Positions 20,991 to 32,690 of a DNA stretch of 64,000 bases are shown one piece after another. Position 1 is the first letter of the stretch. Each line of letters begins with the position of its first letter. The position numbers were made by a program, and so were the translations under genes. The notes under the pieces are model-generated. The model was not told the DNA's origin. It was given only the letters and a program-made list of their open reading frames with translations, and ran no database searches. This stretch comes from Jaltomata sinuosa (Eukaryota; Streptophyta; Magnoliopsida; Solanales; Solanaceae): positions 248,001 through 312,000 of the forward strand of contig QJPP01007585.1 of the NCBI GenBank assembly GCA_003996215.1, in the 5' to 3' direction.

Positions 20991-21852
20991 TATTTACTAT
21001 TATATTTTTCAATTTATATTTCCTTATTTCTTTTAAACCTTTTTTAGATTTTAAAGAAGGAAAAATTATTAAAACACAAAATTTAAAGCTAAATACTTAC
21101 AATCATATTCTAAAATTAATTAATATAATATTTAGGAAAGAAATTATAAAAGGAGACATAATTATTTAATTATTAAACCATTAATGATTTTTATCATAAA
21201 AAGTGGATGAGGTAAGCAATTAATTTGATTTAAATGGGTTAATTTTTTCATTAATAATTTCATAATATAAATTTTTGACTTTCAGATTTCTTATTCAACT
21301 TTTAAATTTTTCTTTATTTGGCTACCATTGGGAAGAAATGTATTAATACTACTATCATGTCTTTTTGAGAATAAAATTTTTAATGGCTTTAATATTTTTC
21401 AATAAATTGTAGAATAGATGAAAATCATTGATAAAAGTTGTGGCGGAGTGATAAGTATCTTTTCATATTTCAGAATCGATTCGTGAGTATGAAATTGGAT
21501 TTGTTAGGAAACACTTAATCTTTTAATGTGAATCGTTGTGCCACAAATATAAATTTAATCATGCACCCATATGAATATGGAATGAAAAATAAAAAAAATG
21601 AGCAAATGATAATAATTAGTTTACAATAATTTCAAAGAAATTAGTTAGATTTCTTCTTATTTAGTTATTTTATTATATGATGTTATTCAAATTGCAGTTT
21701 TATTTTAAAAATTAGTCAAGTGCATGATAAATAAGTAGACAACAATGATTTTTTACTTTTTAATTTAAAAAAAATAAATTTGAAAATCGACCATATAAGA
21801 ATTTTGGAGTTAATCTTTTATATTTTTAAAATTTATTAATTTTTTTTTATGA
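20991..21852. other. AT-rich stretch, no gene seen
   Basis: Very AT-rich DNA without a recognisable gene or clear repeat. Upstream pararetrovirus sequence may end somewhere near 20990, but no sharp junction is visible. Confidence 0.4.
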
Positions 21853-21890
21853 CCGCGCGAAGCGCGGCTATGTTAACCTATGTTGATTAG
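21853..21890 (+). mobile_element. Possible Helitron 3' terminus
   Basis: A perfect GC hairpin CCGCGC-GAA-GCGCGG (21853-21867) stands out in AT-rich DNA and is followed 23 bp later by GATTAG before T. Helitrons end in a short GC hairpin and CTRR before a T; here the end would be TTAG, one base off. No partner 5' end was found. Confidence 0.35.
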
Positions 21891-23089
21891 TATATATATA
21901 TATATAGAAGAGTGAAGACTGGGACGATCAAGAAAAAAATTGTCATTTCATAATTTTTTTAGAATATTCTCTTTTATGATATAGCCTCAAAAGTTGGTCA
22001 TAAATGAACAAAATAATTAAGCACATTTTTCTAAATTGCAAATATGTCCTAATGATGTGACATTTAAGGTGAATTTCACATTTTCCTAAGCATAATTTTT
22101 TAAAATACTTTGTATATTAATAATTAATCTATCTTAAAGAGATATTATCTTCGTGAAAATTTCTATTCTTTTTTATGGTGTGAAGTTTTCAATTTTATTT
22201 TATTAAAATAGAAATATTTAAAAAAAATATAGAAATTAATTTGTATTTGCATAATAATACTGACTTTCATAAGTCTAAAAGTAATGATAAAGTATGATCT
22301 GTTAAATTGAAAAAAATAATTTAAGTGATGAGTTTTCTTTTTATTTTGTGTTAGGATACCATAATTTACATGTTTAATTGATGTGATAATTTATTTTCAG
22401 TAATACTCCTATATATTATAAATAATGTAAAACACTTACGATATAAAGATAACTATAAGTGAATTTTTTTTATAAAATATGAGATTCATATATTTTCAAA
22501 ATAAAAAAATTACACATTACAATAATTAAATGAATTTGATAGTATTAAAAATATCATTACACTAATAATGTATATATGCTTGTACTTCATTTTTTTATGA
22601 GTAATTGTCAAGTATTGATATATTATCATTTCTAATGTTTATGTTGTTTCATTATGAAAATTAACATATGATATGCTTATATAAACAAAACAGTTCTTAT
22701 CTTCTTAAAATATATTATGTTATTTACTTTTGCTTATAATATTAGATAAAGAAGATTATCCATTTTCTTAATGAAAATATTTAAAATATGTATAACTTAT
22801 GTAGAATTATATTCAAATATTTATTATCTTATAACCAATTAATGTCATTTAATTAAGATGAGCTATATAAAATATAATTTTAATAATTTTATTGAATTAC
22901 TATAATTTTTATCACGTTAATCTTTGTAAATGCTATTTCATCTTTATCTTTGAGGTTGTACATTAATGTATCATATATGTAAATTTCACTTGAAGCTCTT
23001 TTTGTTATAACACTAAAGGGTTATAAAGTTATTGCATCAGATTAGTTATTTCATCATATATATGTGATAATTTTTTTTATCATTATATT
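21891..23089. other. AT-rich stretch, no gene seen
   Basis: About 1.2 kb of very AT-rich sequence starting with a TA dinucleotide run. No coding region, tRNA or clear element end is visible. Confidence 0.4.
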
Positions 23090-23215
23090 ATAAATAGCAA
23101 GATAAATAATTTTGGAATTAATTAATACTCCTAACCAAATTCAGAATAAAATAATTTTATATTTTATTCCGAGATTATTATCCCTTATTCCTCATACCAA
23201 ATGATCTCTTAAATG
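23090..23215 (-). mobile_element. MITE remnant
   Basis: On the minus strand the start CATTTGGTATGAGGAATAAG and the following GGGATAATAATC...GGAATAAAAT phrase resemble the ends of common Solanaceae miniature DNA transposons. The opposite inverted end is not visible, so it is probably truncated. Recognised by pattern only. Confidence 0.4.
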
Positions 23216-23269
23216 TCTTATTGATTAATTTGTAGTATATAAGACATGAAGTATAATATAGTCTTCTTT

Positions 23270-23287
23270 CCCCCCCCCCCCCCCCCC
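23270..23287. repeat. Poly-C tract (18 bp)
   Basis: Uninterrupted run of 18 cytosines in AT-rich surroundings. Its length may be an assembly or sequencing approximation. Confidence 0.85.
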
Positions 23288-23750
23288 ATATTTTATTAAT
23301 GTTATGAAAAATAATAATATGATTCGTTTTAATTTTCATCAACTGCGTGATAAGAGTCACCTACTTCATCACTCTTCTATATAACAAAAATTTATTAATA
23401 CACATAAGAATATTATTTTAATTTATTTAATAGTAAATTTTTTAAATACAATATAAATAATATCATTGATATTAGTTATTTGATTCGATGTATCTATTTG
23501 ATATAATGTTAAAATGAGTATAAGAGCATATAATTTTCTTAAATTTGAATTGTCGAAACTTAAAAAAGTTATAAGTTATAATTTAGATTTATAGAAATAG
23601 AAAAGAAATTTATTGTAAAGCGAGATATCCTATTATCATTCTATGTCGTGCTTTAAAATATATATAACTAATTTTGCTAAATAATTAAACACTTATAATC
23701 AATTAATATTATAATATTGGAAATGTAAACGGGCCTTCCAATATCTAGTG

Positions 23751-23778
23751 TGTGTACATACATACACACACACATATA
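23751..23778. repeat. Short gt/ca microsatellite
   Basis: A gtgtgtgtac then catacatacacacacacata dinucleotide/tetranucleotide run immediately precedes the Helitron-like start. Confidence 0.7.
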
Positions 23779-23880
23779 TCATACTATATTAAAAGTAGAA
23801 AGCTTCAAAGTACAAAATTGAAATACTAAAATGCCCCTCATAAGTATAATGACATTTTCACCCATCAATATTAATTACAA
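23779..23880 (+). mobile_element. Possible Helitron 5' terminus
   Basis: The sequence TCATACTATATTAAAAGTAG fits the plant Helitron 5' end pattern (TC, then ACTATATTAAAAG). It continues with the usual short run of AAAATGCCCCTCA and CATTTTCACCCATC. No matching hairpin plus CTAG end was identified downstream, so the length of the element is unknown. Confidence 0.5.
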
Positions 23881-24770
23881 AAATGCAAAAGTATTTCATT
23901 TAATAATAAATTCAGTCTCTTGCATTACTCAAGAAATTATGAATACATAAAATATAATGCACTTTTAATAGTGTATTTGGTATAGTTTTGAATTTATGAT
24001 ATCTTTCTGTATTCCTAATTGAATTCACCATTTCATTTTACTTGGAAGATTGTTCATAAATTCTTAATTAATTCATTTCTTGGTGGACGACCTGTTGAGC
24101 TGCTAAGTTATATTAATAGGCTTATTTTCTATCATTTTTATCCTGGAAAATCAGCAAGAAAGTTTGTAACATATTTACTTTTGGCCTTCGACAACTTTTA
24201 CACTTCTGGGCTATAGACGCTTATACCTTCTTCATATGCAGTAAGTTTTCATTACCTTAGCTTTTCATTAGGATATTTCTTTTTATTTCCGTAAATATTT
24301 AAATATTTATAGTATTATGTTTTCAATCCATGTAAATGCTGTTTATTTTATTTACTTAATTTAATAAAGTCTTTATTTAAATAGATCATTGTGTCAACAT
24401 GTGTGTCCTTTACTTATACAGTAGACAATTTTGTGTATGAAGTTATTCAACTTATACACGAAAGATTAAAATTGTCGGTTCTTATAAGTTATAAATTATT
24501 GTTCACAATCAGAGATAAAGTATGACAAATATTTTGATGATTGTAGCACAAGATTAAATATAATTTGATCTTAATTATGGGGGTGGTAATATTCCGACTT
24601 TTTGTGCTAGTATATTTTGTATGTATTGAATGGACCAAGTAGAGATGTTTGTTTATATTCTGAATATTAGTAAACAACTTCTCTAGTCCATTACATGTAC
24701 TTATACTCTTAATCTTGATATAATTATTATGATCTGTGTAGTTTGATTTATTATTTTAATCTATTAAAAG
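23881..24770. other. Non-coding stretch, no gene seen
   Basis: AT-rich DNA with one 65-codon frame (24019-24216) lacking any known domain. It may be Helitron interior. Confidence 0.35.
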
Positions 24771-25776
24771 GTGAGACTCTATTATGAGTCAATATATTCC
24801 TAATAGATTGGATGATAACAAATCACACTAGTGAAATAATAATTAGTTGATAGAATCATGTCTCGGACTTGAGATAGAAAACACCCCTTTATGGATACTT
24901 ATAAGTTTTCACGTGAAAACCCTGCAGGTGGATTTAATATCCGTCATGTGAAACAAATTAAGTATAAAAGTAAAGGATTAAATTAATCAATGAATTGAAT
25001 TTTTCAGAAATTTATTTTAATTGATTGGTGTCGATAATTCTAACGTGGAGAGTTAAATAAGGTGTAATGGTAGATTTCGAAATTAAATCGAGGAGTGCAA
25101 TACAGATTTTTAGTGGAATAATTTGTAATTTATTATGATATGATTAATTCATTCATCTACGAATTAATATTATAATTGAAAGCCTCAGTTAATAAATCTA
25201 CGGTCCCTACTATGCCTGATTAATTAACCAATTTTGAAAAGGAAAAGGAGTACTCCGGAAGAAGTAAATTATTTTACTAGTCTTCTAAATGTTTGTTCTA
25301 ACATAATTTTTTTAAATCAGAAAACATTTAAGGAGTATTAAAAACGTTTTAATGACAATTATGGACAAAATCGTTTTTACCATTTATGGGAAAAATGTTT
25401 TTGCATAATTATAGAAAAAACGTTTTATGTGTTGATGGTGAATTAAACCACGCTCTTAATTGCAAATTGTGCATAAAAGAGGTGGTTGTTCTTCACCAAA
25501 GATCATCCTTTTCTGAAAAACAAAAATCATTTGTCCACCCAAGTTTTGGCTAGAGGATTAATCAGGAAATAGTAGAAGACTATATAGATCGGGGGCAGCA
25601 GTTCTGGATTTCGTGGTCTCAGCAGTTCTAGATTCTGTGGTGATAAACGAAATCAGTGAAAGCTTCAACAAGTAAGTATCTTTTGATTTTCGTTTTAGTT
25701 ATATTATCTGTAAATCATGTAAGCTTGTGATCCGTACTCATACTTCCGCTGTGTGTTTAAATTGTGTGCTCTAACA
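24771..25776. mobile_element. Possible degraded LTR (uncertain)
   Basis: A roughly 1-kb segment starts gtgagactctattatgag and ends gtgtgctctaaca, so TG...CA bounds can be drawn. Parts such as catgtctcggacttgagata, aagttttcacgtgaaaaccc and tacttccgctgtgtg look like Copia-type 3' ends known from Solanaceae. No target duplication or partner was found. A short internal repeat (gcagttctggatttcgtgg / gcagttctagattctgtgg) lies near 25600. Confidence 0.3.
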
Positions 25777-26747
25777 CTAAGCACAATAATTGTATCTATA
25801 GAGCATTCCTTTTCTTAATTGAGGCCAGAGTAAATATAAACAACATAAAAAATGATAAAATTGGTGCTAGACCAGGATATGACTGAAGATATTGATAGCA
25901 ATGATTTTTTGAGGTAACAACTTTCTTTTTCTTTTTTTTGCAGTAATTATTTATGTTCATTTTCATATTTTTTCAAGAATTTTAGTCTTTCACAATATTT
26001 TCTTTTGTCAAACTTCATAGTCTTTCTTCTAAAGGCTATTTATATAAAGGTAATCAAAACTATGGCTTCAAGAACTTAAATGAACAAGGGCGGGTTGCTA
26101 GCATAATTGAATTTCGTTCCCTATTAACTAGAAGGTAAAAGTCATATTCCCCTTACCCTTACATTGATTTTTACTTTATATTTCTAAATGCAGCACCAGT
26201 ACGGTCTTAGAAATGTTATTTTGGACTTTTGGTTAGTTTATATTTGTGTTTGCTTCGTTTTCTAGCCCGATAAATTTAATTTTGGGTTAAACAAAAATTT
26301 CAGTTCTTCATTTGAATATCCGGATAACTTCGTATTAGTAGAGTTATTTTTTAAATTTTATTTTTACTTTATTTTTATCCAGATGTTACTCTTAGGAGCT
26401 ACATCAATAACTATATACTACATTATTTCTTGCAGAGGCAAATTCGTAGGGGCAACACTATCTTTAACAGTCAACAAAATCATATCAATTACTAGCTACA
26501 ATTTTTTGGCCAGCGTATCTATTAAGGAGGAAGGGTTGCAATGACACTTGCACACCAAGGTTGAAACCCTGTATATGTAAAATAAATAAATAAAGTGAAG
26601 TGGCACTAAAATTAACAAAAAAAACTTAGGTCCCTTGCGAAGGGCTATTTTTTACGCAACAGGTTCTGAATTCGAATCAGCTTGCCACAATTCTTGATTT
26701 TTTAAAAATTTGTTGACACATTTCCAACTCAAAAATCATAAAATATA
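25777..26747. other. Non-coding stretch, no gene seen
   Basis: AT-rich sequence. A short open block near 26035-26135, followed by a GT, could be an exon relic, but nothing recognisable comes from it. A small fold-back CCCTT-GCG-AAGGG lies near 26638. Confidence 0.3.
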
Positions 26748-26935
26748 TATATGAAGGTGCTCATAGTAGGCGTGAGGAATCGAACCCGACTTAGAAAGCA
26801 CAAGGACATGCCCAAATTGTTTCTAAGATGCTTAAGAAAATTACAAATGAAAAACTTTGAAAGTTTTCATAGCATTGTCATGACTCAAATTCATCGCACT
26901 AACCCCTCAGTGGAAGAACCATCTAACCCCAATTA
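26748..26935 (-). repeat. Possible SINE-like element with Pol III box B
   Basis: The minus strand contains GTCGGGTTCGATTCCTC, a close match to a tRNA T arm / box B. About 110 nt upstream on that strand is GGGGTTAGTGCG, a weak box A. No poly(A) tail or target duplication was found, and box spacing is larger than in a tRNA. Confidence 0.3.
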
Positions 26936-27155
26936 TCCTATAATAATACTTAACATATTTTAAGCACAAAACAAATGGTTCCATTATCAATCAACAAATT
27001 TGAATAAGTCAAATAATCAAACAGTGCGGAAAGATGCAAATGTCTAAAATGTCTCCAAAAACTGAAAGTCATTGTACCAAAACATCTAAGTATGAATATC
27101 TGTGGGTACAACTCAGAAAATCAAAATGACTAAAGTGTCTGTGCCGGAAATAAGT

Positions 27156-27245
27156 TGTCACGATCCAATTTCTCAGATTGTGATGACACCTACTATATCC
27201 AACCCGTAGGTAAGCCGACACCCTTATCCCGGAATAATGAGTAGC
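27156..27245 (-). repeat. 3' LTR remnant of G1, outer part
   Basis: The first 90 bp match the start of the 5' LTR at 45125 (tcaatttcttagg..., gcacctactacat, aagccgacaccctta). It stops at gtagc, where a solo LTR is inserted, and resumes at 28840-28890. Confidence 0.75.
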
Positions 27246-28839
27246 TGATACGCCCAAATTACACCTTCAAAAGGAAGTATAAAGCAGTCGTTGGTCAAAT
27301 ATAGAACCTAACCAAGGTTAGGTTTGATCCCACAGGGAATATGGTAGGACTTCGGTCAACTGTGTGTATTTGCGCTCTTAGCCATCTTATTTCCCTAAAA
27401 GGGGGGGGGGGGGGTTAAGTAACATTTAATGTTTGTAAATTATCAAGTAACAAGTAACAAGTATCAATATTGTTGTGATTCATAGAGAAGATGGACTAGG
27501 ACTGTGTTCTCCATGAGTTCATAATGCAGTAGGCGTCGTACTAGCAATCTATTCTAGTGCTTAGCATGCAAGATCAGTAAGTTAAGTTCATCTAAGTGGT
27601 TGATCCCCTAGATAGATGAATTTCACCACGCAACTTGGTCCGTCTACGAGTGTATGCTTTACTAACCCTTATCTTTGATCCCAGATTTGCTATTCTCGGA
27701 CAAGGTCAAGCTATTAGATGAGGGTTGATAGCCTCAAATCTCCGTTGTAATAACCCTTTTCCCATTCGTTACCTCCTTGGTCCAGCAAGTAAGAATAAAG
27801 CGAGTTCTAACGTTGCACACCGTTAAAAAGCAATCAAAGCGAAGGGAAGAACAATACATGCATAAATACCATCCTAGAATTGCCAAGTACTTTGCCTACT
27901 TTGTTAATCCGTCATGGTTTCCACAACCCTAGTTGTGGATTTAGCTACTCATGTTCATATGTAAATAATCAGAAGTTGTTAAAGAATTCATGATCATATA
28001 CTTACAAGAAAAAGTAAAGAAATCCAAAACCTTGAATAATTGAAGAAGAATCAAGAATCAAGAAACAATGGATGTTTTAATCTCTCCAAATCAATAATAA
28101 TTCAATACCAAGTGTTTTCAAAGTTATTTCCTACAAAATATAGAGCATAAAACATAAAAGAAAACCTTGGAAAGGTATTTATAGACATCACAAATCCTAT
28201 CCTAAACAAACTAGGAGAACTGGGTTCGGCAGGGATCATGACTTGGTTAACGACCCATCATTTCAAATGACGATTCGTGGTTTAGTGAAGTCAACCATGG
28301 TTCTGATGAGTCAACATTGCCTGTTGTGGGAAACCACAGGAGGAGCCAAAGGCCGTGAAATCAATCTATGGTTCATCGAATGACTCATGGTTTTAGACTC
28401 TATTATTGCAGCTCTCTGATAAATAACCATAATTTGCCAGGACAGTTCGTGGTCTGAAACTACGGCCCGTGAAGGGACTCGTGTTTCCTTCTCTCCTTTT
28501 TGCATGACTGCAGGTTCACCAGATCTACGGTGCTCAGGATGGTTTGTCAATTGGATCCATGACTCATGGACTGACTTGTGCTTTTGCCTATGATTTACAC
28601 TCCCACTGAACTTTTTCCACGATTGCCAGCACGGGTCCGTGGTTCAGAACCACGGACCGTTAATCCTCTCATGAACCCTATAGTCATCACTTTTCATTAT
28701 AAATTTCCGCACTTTGGCTACAGAACCTGTTCTCCTGCACAACTCACAAAAACCATCAAATCGACACATAAAATGCAAAAGAACACACACAAATCCCAAG
28801 TGTTAGGGATCAAAAGTGCCGTAAATTCATGGCACATCA
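27246..28839 (-). mobile_element. Solo LTR (1594 bp) inserted in the G1 3' LTR
   Basis: The segment starts TGATACGCCC and ends GGCACATCA, with TGAT/ATCA ends. It interrupts a sequence that is continuous at 45200 (cagctagtagcgggc). Flanks are gtagc and ttagc (4 of 5). A TATA box CTATAAATA on the minus strand (28176-28184) shows that the promoter runs leftwards. Upstream of it, 28230-28670 is a patch of permuted cgtggtt / ccatgg / cacgg words with many fold-backs. A poly-G run (27402-27414) is present. No coding region, so solo LTR or unclassified LTR-only insertion. Confidence 0.6.
28634..28658. repeat. Perfect 12-bp-arm palindrome
   Basis: GGTCCGTGGTTC, one base A, then GAACCACGGACC: a near-seamless palindrome in the solo LTR promoter-upstream patch. 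Confidence 0.85.
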
Positions 28840-28890
28840 TTAGCGGGCTTATATGAGATACAATATATAAGCAAAAAAGCAAATATACGA
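28840..28890 (-). repeat. 3' LTR remnant of G1, inner part, with deletion junction
   Basis: tagcgggcttatatgag and aatatataagcaaaaaagc match 45210-45250. Near 28890 LTR sequence turns directly into pol codons. The rest of the 3' LTR, the polypurine tract and the end of pol are therefore deleted. Confidence 0.65.
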
Positions 28891-29960
28891 TCACCGACCC
28901 CAAACTCTAAGGCTTGATGCCTACGGTCAGCATACCTCTTTTGTCTACCTGAGCTGCCCGAAGTCTATCCTGAATCATTCAAACACTATCCAAAGACTCT
29001 CGCAACAAATTTGTACCCTGTGGCCTAGCCTTAAAAGCATCAAACCACCCAATAGGAGATGTACAACACCTACCATACAATGCCTCGAATTCAGCCATCT
29101 AGATACTCGAATGGTAACTATTATTATAAGTAAACTCCACAAAGGCTAGAAACTGGTCTCACTGACCCCCTAAAATCCAAAACACAGGCACGAAGCATGT
29201 CCTCAAGAACCTGAATAGTCCGCTTGGACTGGCCATCAGTTTGCGGGTGAAATGTCATGCTAAGATCAACCCAAGAACCTAACTCTGCCTGAAATTTACT
29301 CCAAAAGTGAGAAGTGAATTGCATACCTCTATCTGAAATAATAGACACCAGCACACTATGAAGATGGACCATCTCTCGCACTTAGATCTGATCCAACCTC
29401 TCAGCACTAAAGGAAGACTGAACTGGTAAAAAGTGAACAGACTTAGTCAACCGATCCACGATGACCCAAATGCTATCAGAACCATGCAAAGTACACGTAA
29501 AGCCAACCATAAAGTCCATAGTAATCCGCTCCCACTTCCACTCGAGAATGGGCAAACTCTGAAGCAAACCACCAGGTCTCATGTGCTCAAACTTCACCTG
29601 CTGACAGTTCAAGCACTGAGATACGAACTCTACTATATCCCTCTTCATCTAGATCCACAAGTAATGCTGTATCAAGTCCCTATAGATCTTAGCTTCCCTA
29701 GGATGAATGGAATATCTAGAAGAATGAGCCTCCTCCAATATCAACTGCATCAAGTCACCAACTCTCGAAACACAAATACGGCCCTCGAATCTCAAGACAC
29801 CCTTTGAATCTAAGGTGGCCTTCCTGGCCTCACCACTCATTAACTAATCTCGGAGCCCACAAAGTTGACTATCCTCAAATTACCACTCTCGAATCTACTC
29901 CCACAACACAGACTGAGCCTCAACTCGGGCAAGATTCCTCCCTAGGTCAGAAATGTCAAG
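28890..29960 (-). pseudogene. G1 integrase, decayed
   Basis: Pieces in order on the minus strand: a block around EEAHSSRYSIHPREAKIYRD (29649-29840) giving the histidines of the zinc-binding domain, then CLNCQQVKFEHMRPGGLLQS (29382-29648) giving its cysteines, and the catalytic core with TMDFMVGF, SDRGMQFTSHFW and FHPQTDGQSKRT (29124-29381). Further codons run into the junction near 28890. Stops separate the pieces. The core acidic residues seem present, but the chromodomain expected in this lineage is missing because of the deletion. Integrase would insert cDNA copies into chromosomes. Confidence 0.8.
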
Positions 29961-31361
29961 TCGAACCAACCTATTGACTAAGGATATTTCAAAGCCAAAG
30001 GCCTCTCAGAAACTGATAGGAAGGCTAAACTACCCATACTCACTGCCTTCCGACTCAAGGCATCTGCTACCATATTTGCCTTGCCTCGAATGATAAAAAA
30101 TAGAGAGGTCATAGTCCTTCAGTACTCTAGCCACATCCGCTGCCTCGAGTTAAGATCTTTTTGGCTCAGAATGTACTGTAGGTTACGATGGTTGGTGAGT
30201 ATCTCACAATGAACACCATAAAGGTAATGCCATTAAATCTTAAGTGTGAAAACTACCACTGTCAACTACAAGTCATGGGTGCGGTAGTTGGGCTCATGCA
30301 CCTTCAACTGTCTAGAAGCATATGCTATCACTCGGCTCTGCTGCATCAGAACACATCCCAAACCAATACCTAAAGCATCACAATAAACTATAAAACCCTG
30401 GCCCTTAACCGAAAGAGTCAATATTAAAGCTGTAGTCAATAAGGCCTTGAGCTTCAGAAAGCTCACCTCACACTCCTTGGACCATTAAAATGGGACATTC
30501 TTCCTAATTAGTCTAGTCAATGGTGCTGCAACAGAAGAGAAGCCCTTAACGAACCGTCTATAGTAACCAGCCAACCCAATGAATCTGCGAACCTTGGTAG
30601 GAAAAATGGGTGTAGCCCAATCACGAACTGCCTTAATCTTTGCCGGGTCTACCATAATCCCATCCTTGGACACCACGTGCCCCAAGAACGCTACAGACTC
30701 AAGCCAGAACCCACACTTCAAAAACTTGGCATAAAGCCGCTGATCTCTCAAAGTCTTAAGCACAATCCTCAAATGCTGCTTGTGCTCCTCCCTACTCCTT
30801 GAGTAAACAAGAATGTCATCAATAAAAACTATCACGAAGGAGTCTAAATAACGCCTGAATATGCGGTTCATCAAGTTCATGAATGCGGCTGGGGCATTGG
30901 TCAACCTAAAAGACATCACCAGGAACTCGTAATGGCTGTAACGAGTCCTAAAAGCTGTCAACCGCCCGAATCCTCAACTGATGGTAGCCAGAGCTTAAGT
31001 CAATCTTAGAAAACACGGCTACACCCTAAAGCTAGTCAAATAGATCATCGATACATGACATTTGATACTTATTCTTCACAGTCACCTTACTAAGCTGCCG
31101 GTAATCAATATACATACGCATGGTGCCATCCTTATTCTTAACAAAAAGGACAGGACCACCCCACGGAGAAATACTCGACCGAATGAAACCCTTACTCAGA
31201 GGGTCCTACAGCTGAACACTAATATCCCTCAAATCAGCAGGAGCTATACAGTACAGTGGAATAGAAATAGGCCTGGTTCCCGGCTCAACATTAATAGCAA
31301 AGTCTATATCACGTTCAGGCAGGAGGCCAGGTAAGTTAGCAGGAAAAACATCGGCAAACTC
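29961..31361 (-). pseudogene. G1 reverse transcriptase and RNase H, decayed
   Basis: The reverse transcriptase N-terminal part (31340-30965) has several stops. The segment 30961-30485 is open and includes SFRLTNAPAAFMNLMN, the catalytic FIDDILVYSRS, and FLGHVVSKDG. After a stop at 30485, RNase H follows (30466-30266: FIVYCDALGIGLGCVLMQ, then VIAYASRQLKVHEPNY). The remaining RNase H part to about 29961 is broken by many stops. These are the DNA-copying domains of a Ty3/gypsy polyprotein. Confidence 0.82.
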
Positions 31362-31875
31362 CTAGACTACAAGAACAGAATCAAGCGAGGGAATATCAAC
31401 ACTAATATAAAGGACATAAGCAAGATAACCTAGACACCCCTTCGACGCCAAACTCCTAGCCCGAATATGAGAAGTAATCCCCATCGGCGAGTGACTAACT
31501 GAACCCTGCCATACAACTGGGGGCATGCCAGGCATGTCTAAGGTAACAGTCTTATCAAAGCAATCCAATATTGAATGATAAGGGAATAACCAGTCCATGC
31601 CCATAATAGCATCAAAATCTATCATATCAAGCATAACCAAATTCACTCTAGTGTCACACTCCCAAATAGTCACCATACAGGATCTAAATACCCAATCCAC
31701 TACTAAAAAATCACCTACGGGAGTAGCTATATGCAACAGCACAGGCAAGGGCTCACTAGATAATCCCAATCAAGAAGTAAAGTATACAGATATATATGAA
31801 TGAGTAGAGCCCGTATCAAACAAGATAGATGCTAGCTGATGGCATACTAAAATTGTACCTGCGATCACCGAGTCC
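31362..31875 (-). pseudogene. G1 protease, decayed
   Basis: The active-site region near 31795-31830 reads FDTGSTHSYIS. After a stop the domain continues (31769-31362) with DFDAIMGMDWL, the typical gypsy protease C-terminal motif, and DKTVTLDMPG. This aspartic protease would cut the polyprotein. The catalytic triad is intact, but an in-frame stop follows it. Confidence 0.75.
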
Positions 31876-32686
31876 GAAGCCTCTGTCTCTGTCCTACAAG
31901 GAATGACATACAATTGTCTGCACCTACCACTAGGCTGAGTACCTGCACAACCACCGGTCCTACTCGGCTGAGCACCATCATGAGCACCCCTACCACTCTA
32001 AGCTCCTCCACTACCACTCTAAGCACCACCTCTGACCGCTGGTGCCACTACCCTAAGAGGTTAGGTAGCTGCTGAAGTCTCGACCATCTCACACCGGGGA
32101 TAATCTATAGCAAAGTGACCAAACTCCCTATAGTCATAAAAAACCCTGAGGGGCCCTGCCCTACTGTGAAGTACCCACTAAACCAAATCGGCTACTACGG
32201 CCTGAAGACCAAGAATATGAACCCCTCAAATGCATATCGGAGCTCTGACCACTATACCTTGGCTAGCTGCCACTACCCGAAAGCTGAAGTGAGGCTTGAA
32301 TGGGCCTAATAGGCTGAAAGTACCACTGCTGCTGACCCCTATCCTAAAACCCTCTTCCTCGATACTGGGACCTGCTGAAACTACCTTGATATTGGGGCCT
32401 CTTATCGCTGCCCCTATGGGCCTTGCAATGAATGGACTCGATGGTATGGGCATGGCCAACCACATCTAGAAAGGACTGGCCTGAAGATACCATACTCTCT
32501 GTATCCAAGTGGAGCTGAAGCCTCAACCCTCTAACAAAGCACCACACTCTCTCGTGCTCGGTAGGTAGAATCAAGTGGCGTGTCTGGCTAACTCATCAAA
32601 TCTCGACTCATACTCTACTACTGACATGGAACACTGCTCCAACTTTGAGAATGTATCCCAAAGTCTCTCTCACTTGTAACATGGCA
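31876..32686 (-). pseudogene. G1 gag, C-terminal half
   Basis: Continues the gag that is interrupted by G2. It contains ERLWDTFSKLEQCSMSV, then VWCFVRGLRLQLHLDTESMV and a Gln/Ser/Arg-rich linker. Near 32085-32135 is the zinc-knuckle position. Its histidine is kept (REFGHFAID), but all three expected cysteine positions read Phe or Tyr, so it could not bind zinc. Stops and frame changes are frequent. Confidence 0.65.
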
Positions 32687-32690
32687 TATA

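Noticed and set aside
20991..21169. 63-codon frame as the pararetrovirus transactivator
   Set aside because: It is on the opposite strand, far too short and lacks any recognisable motif; the real gene would be beyond the left edge.
24019..24216. 65-codon plus-strand frame as a host gene
   Set aside because: No recognisable domain, AT-rich surroundings, and no exon structure or neighbouring coding signal.
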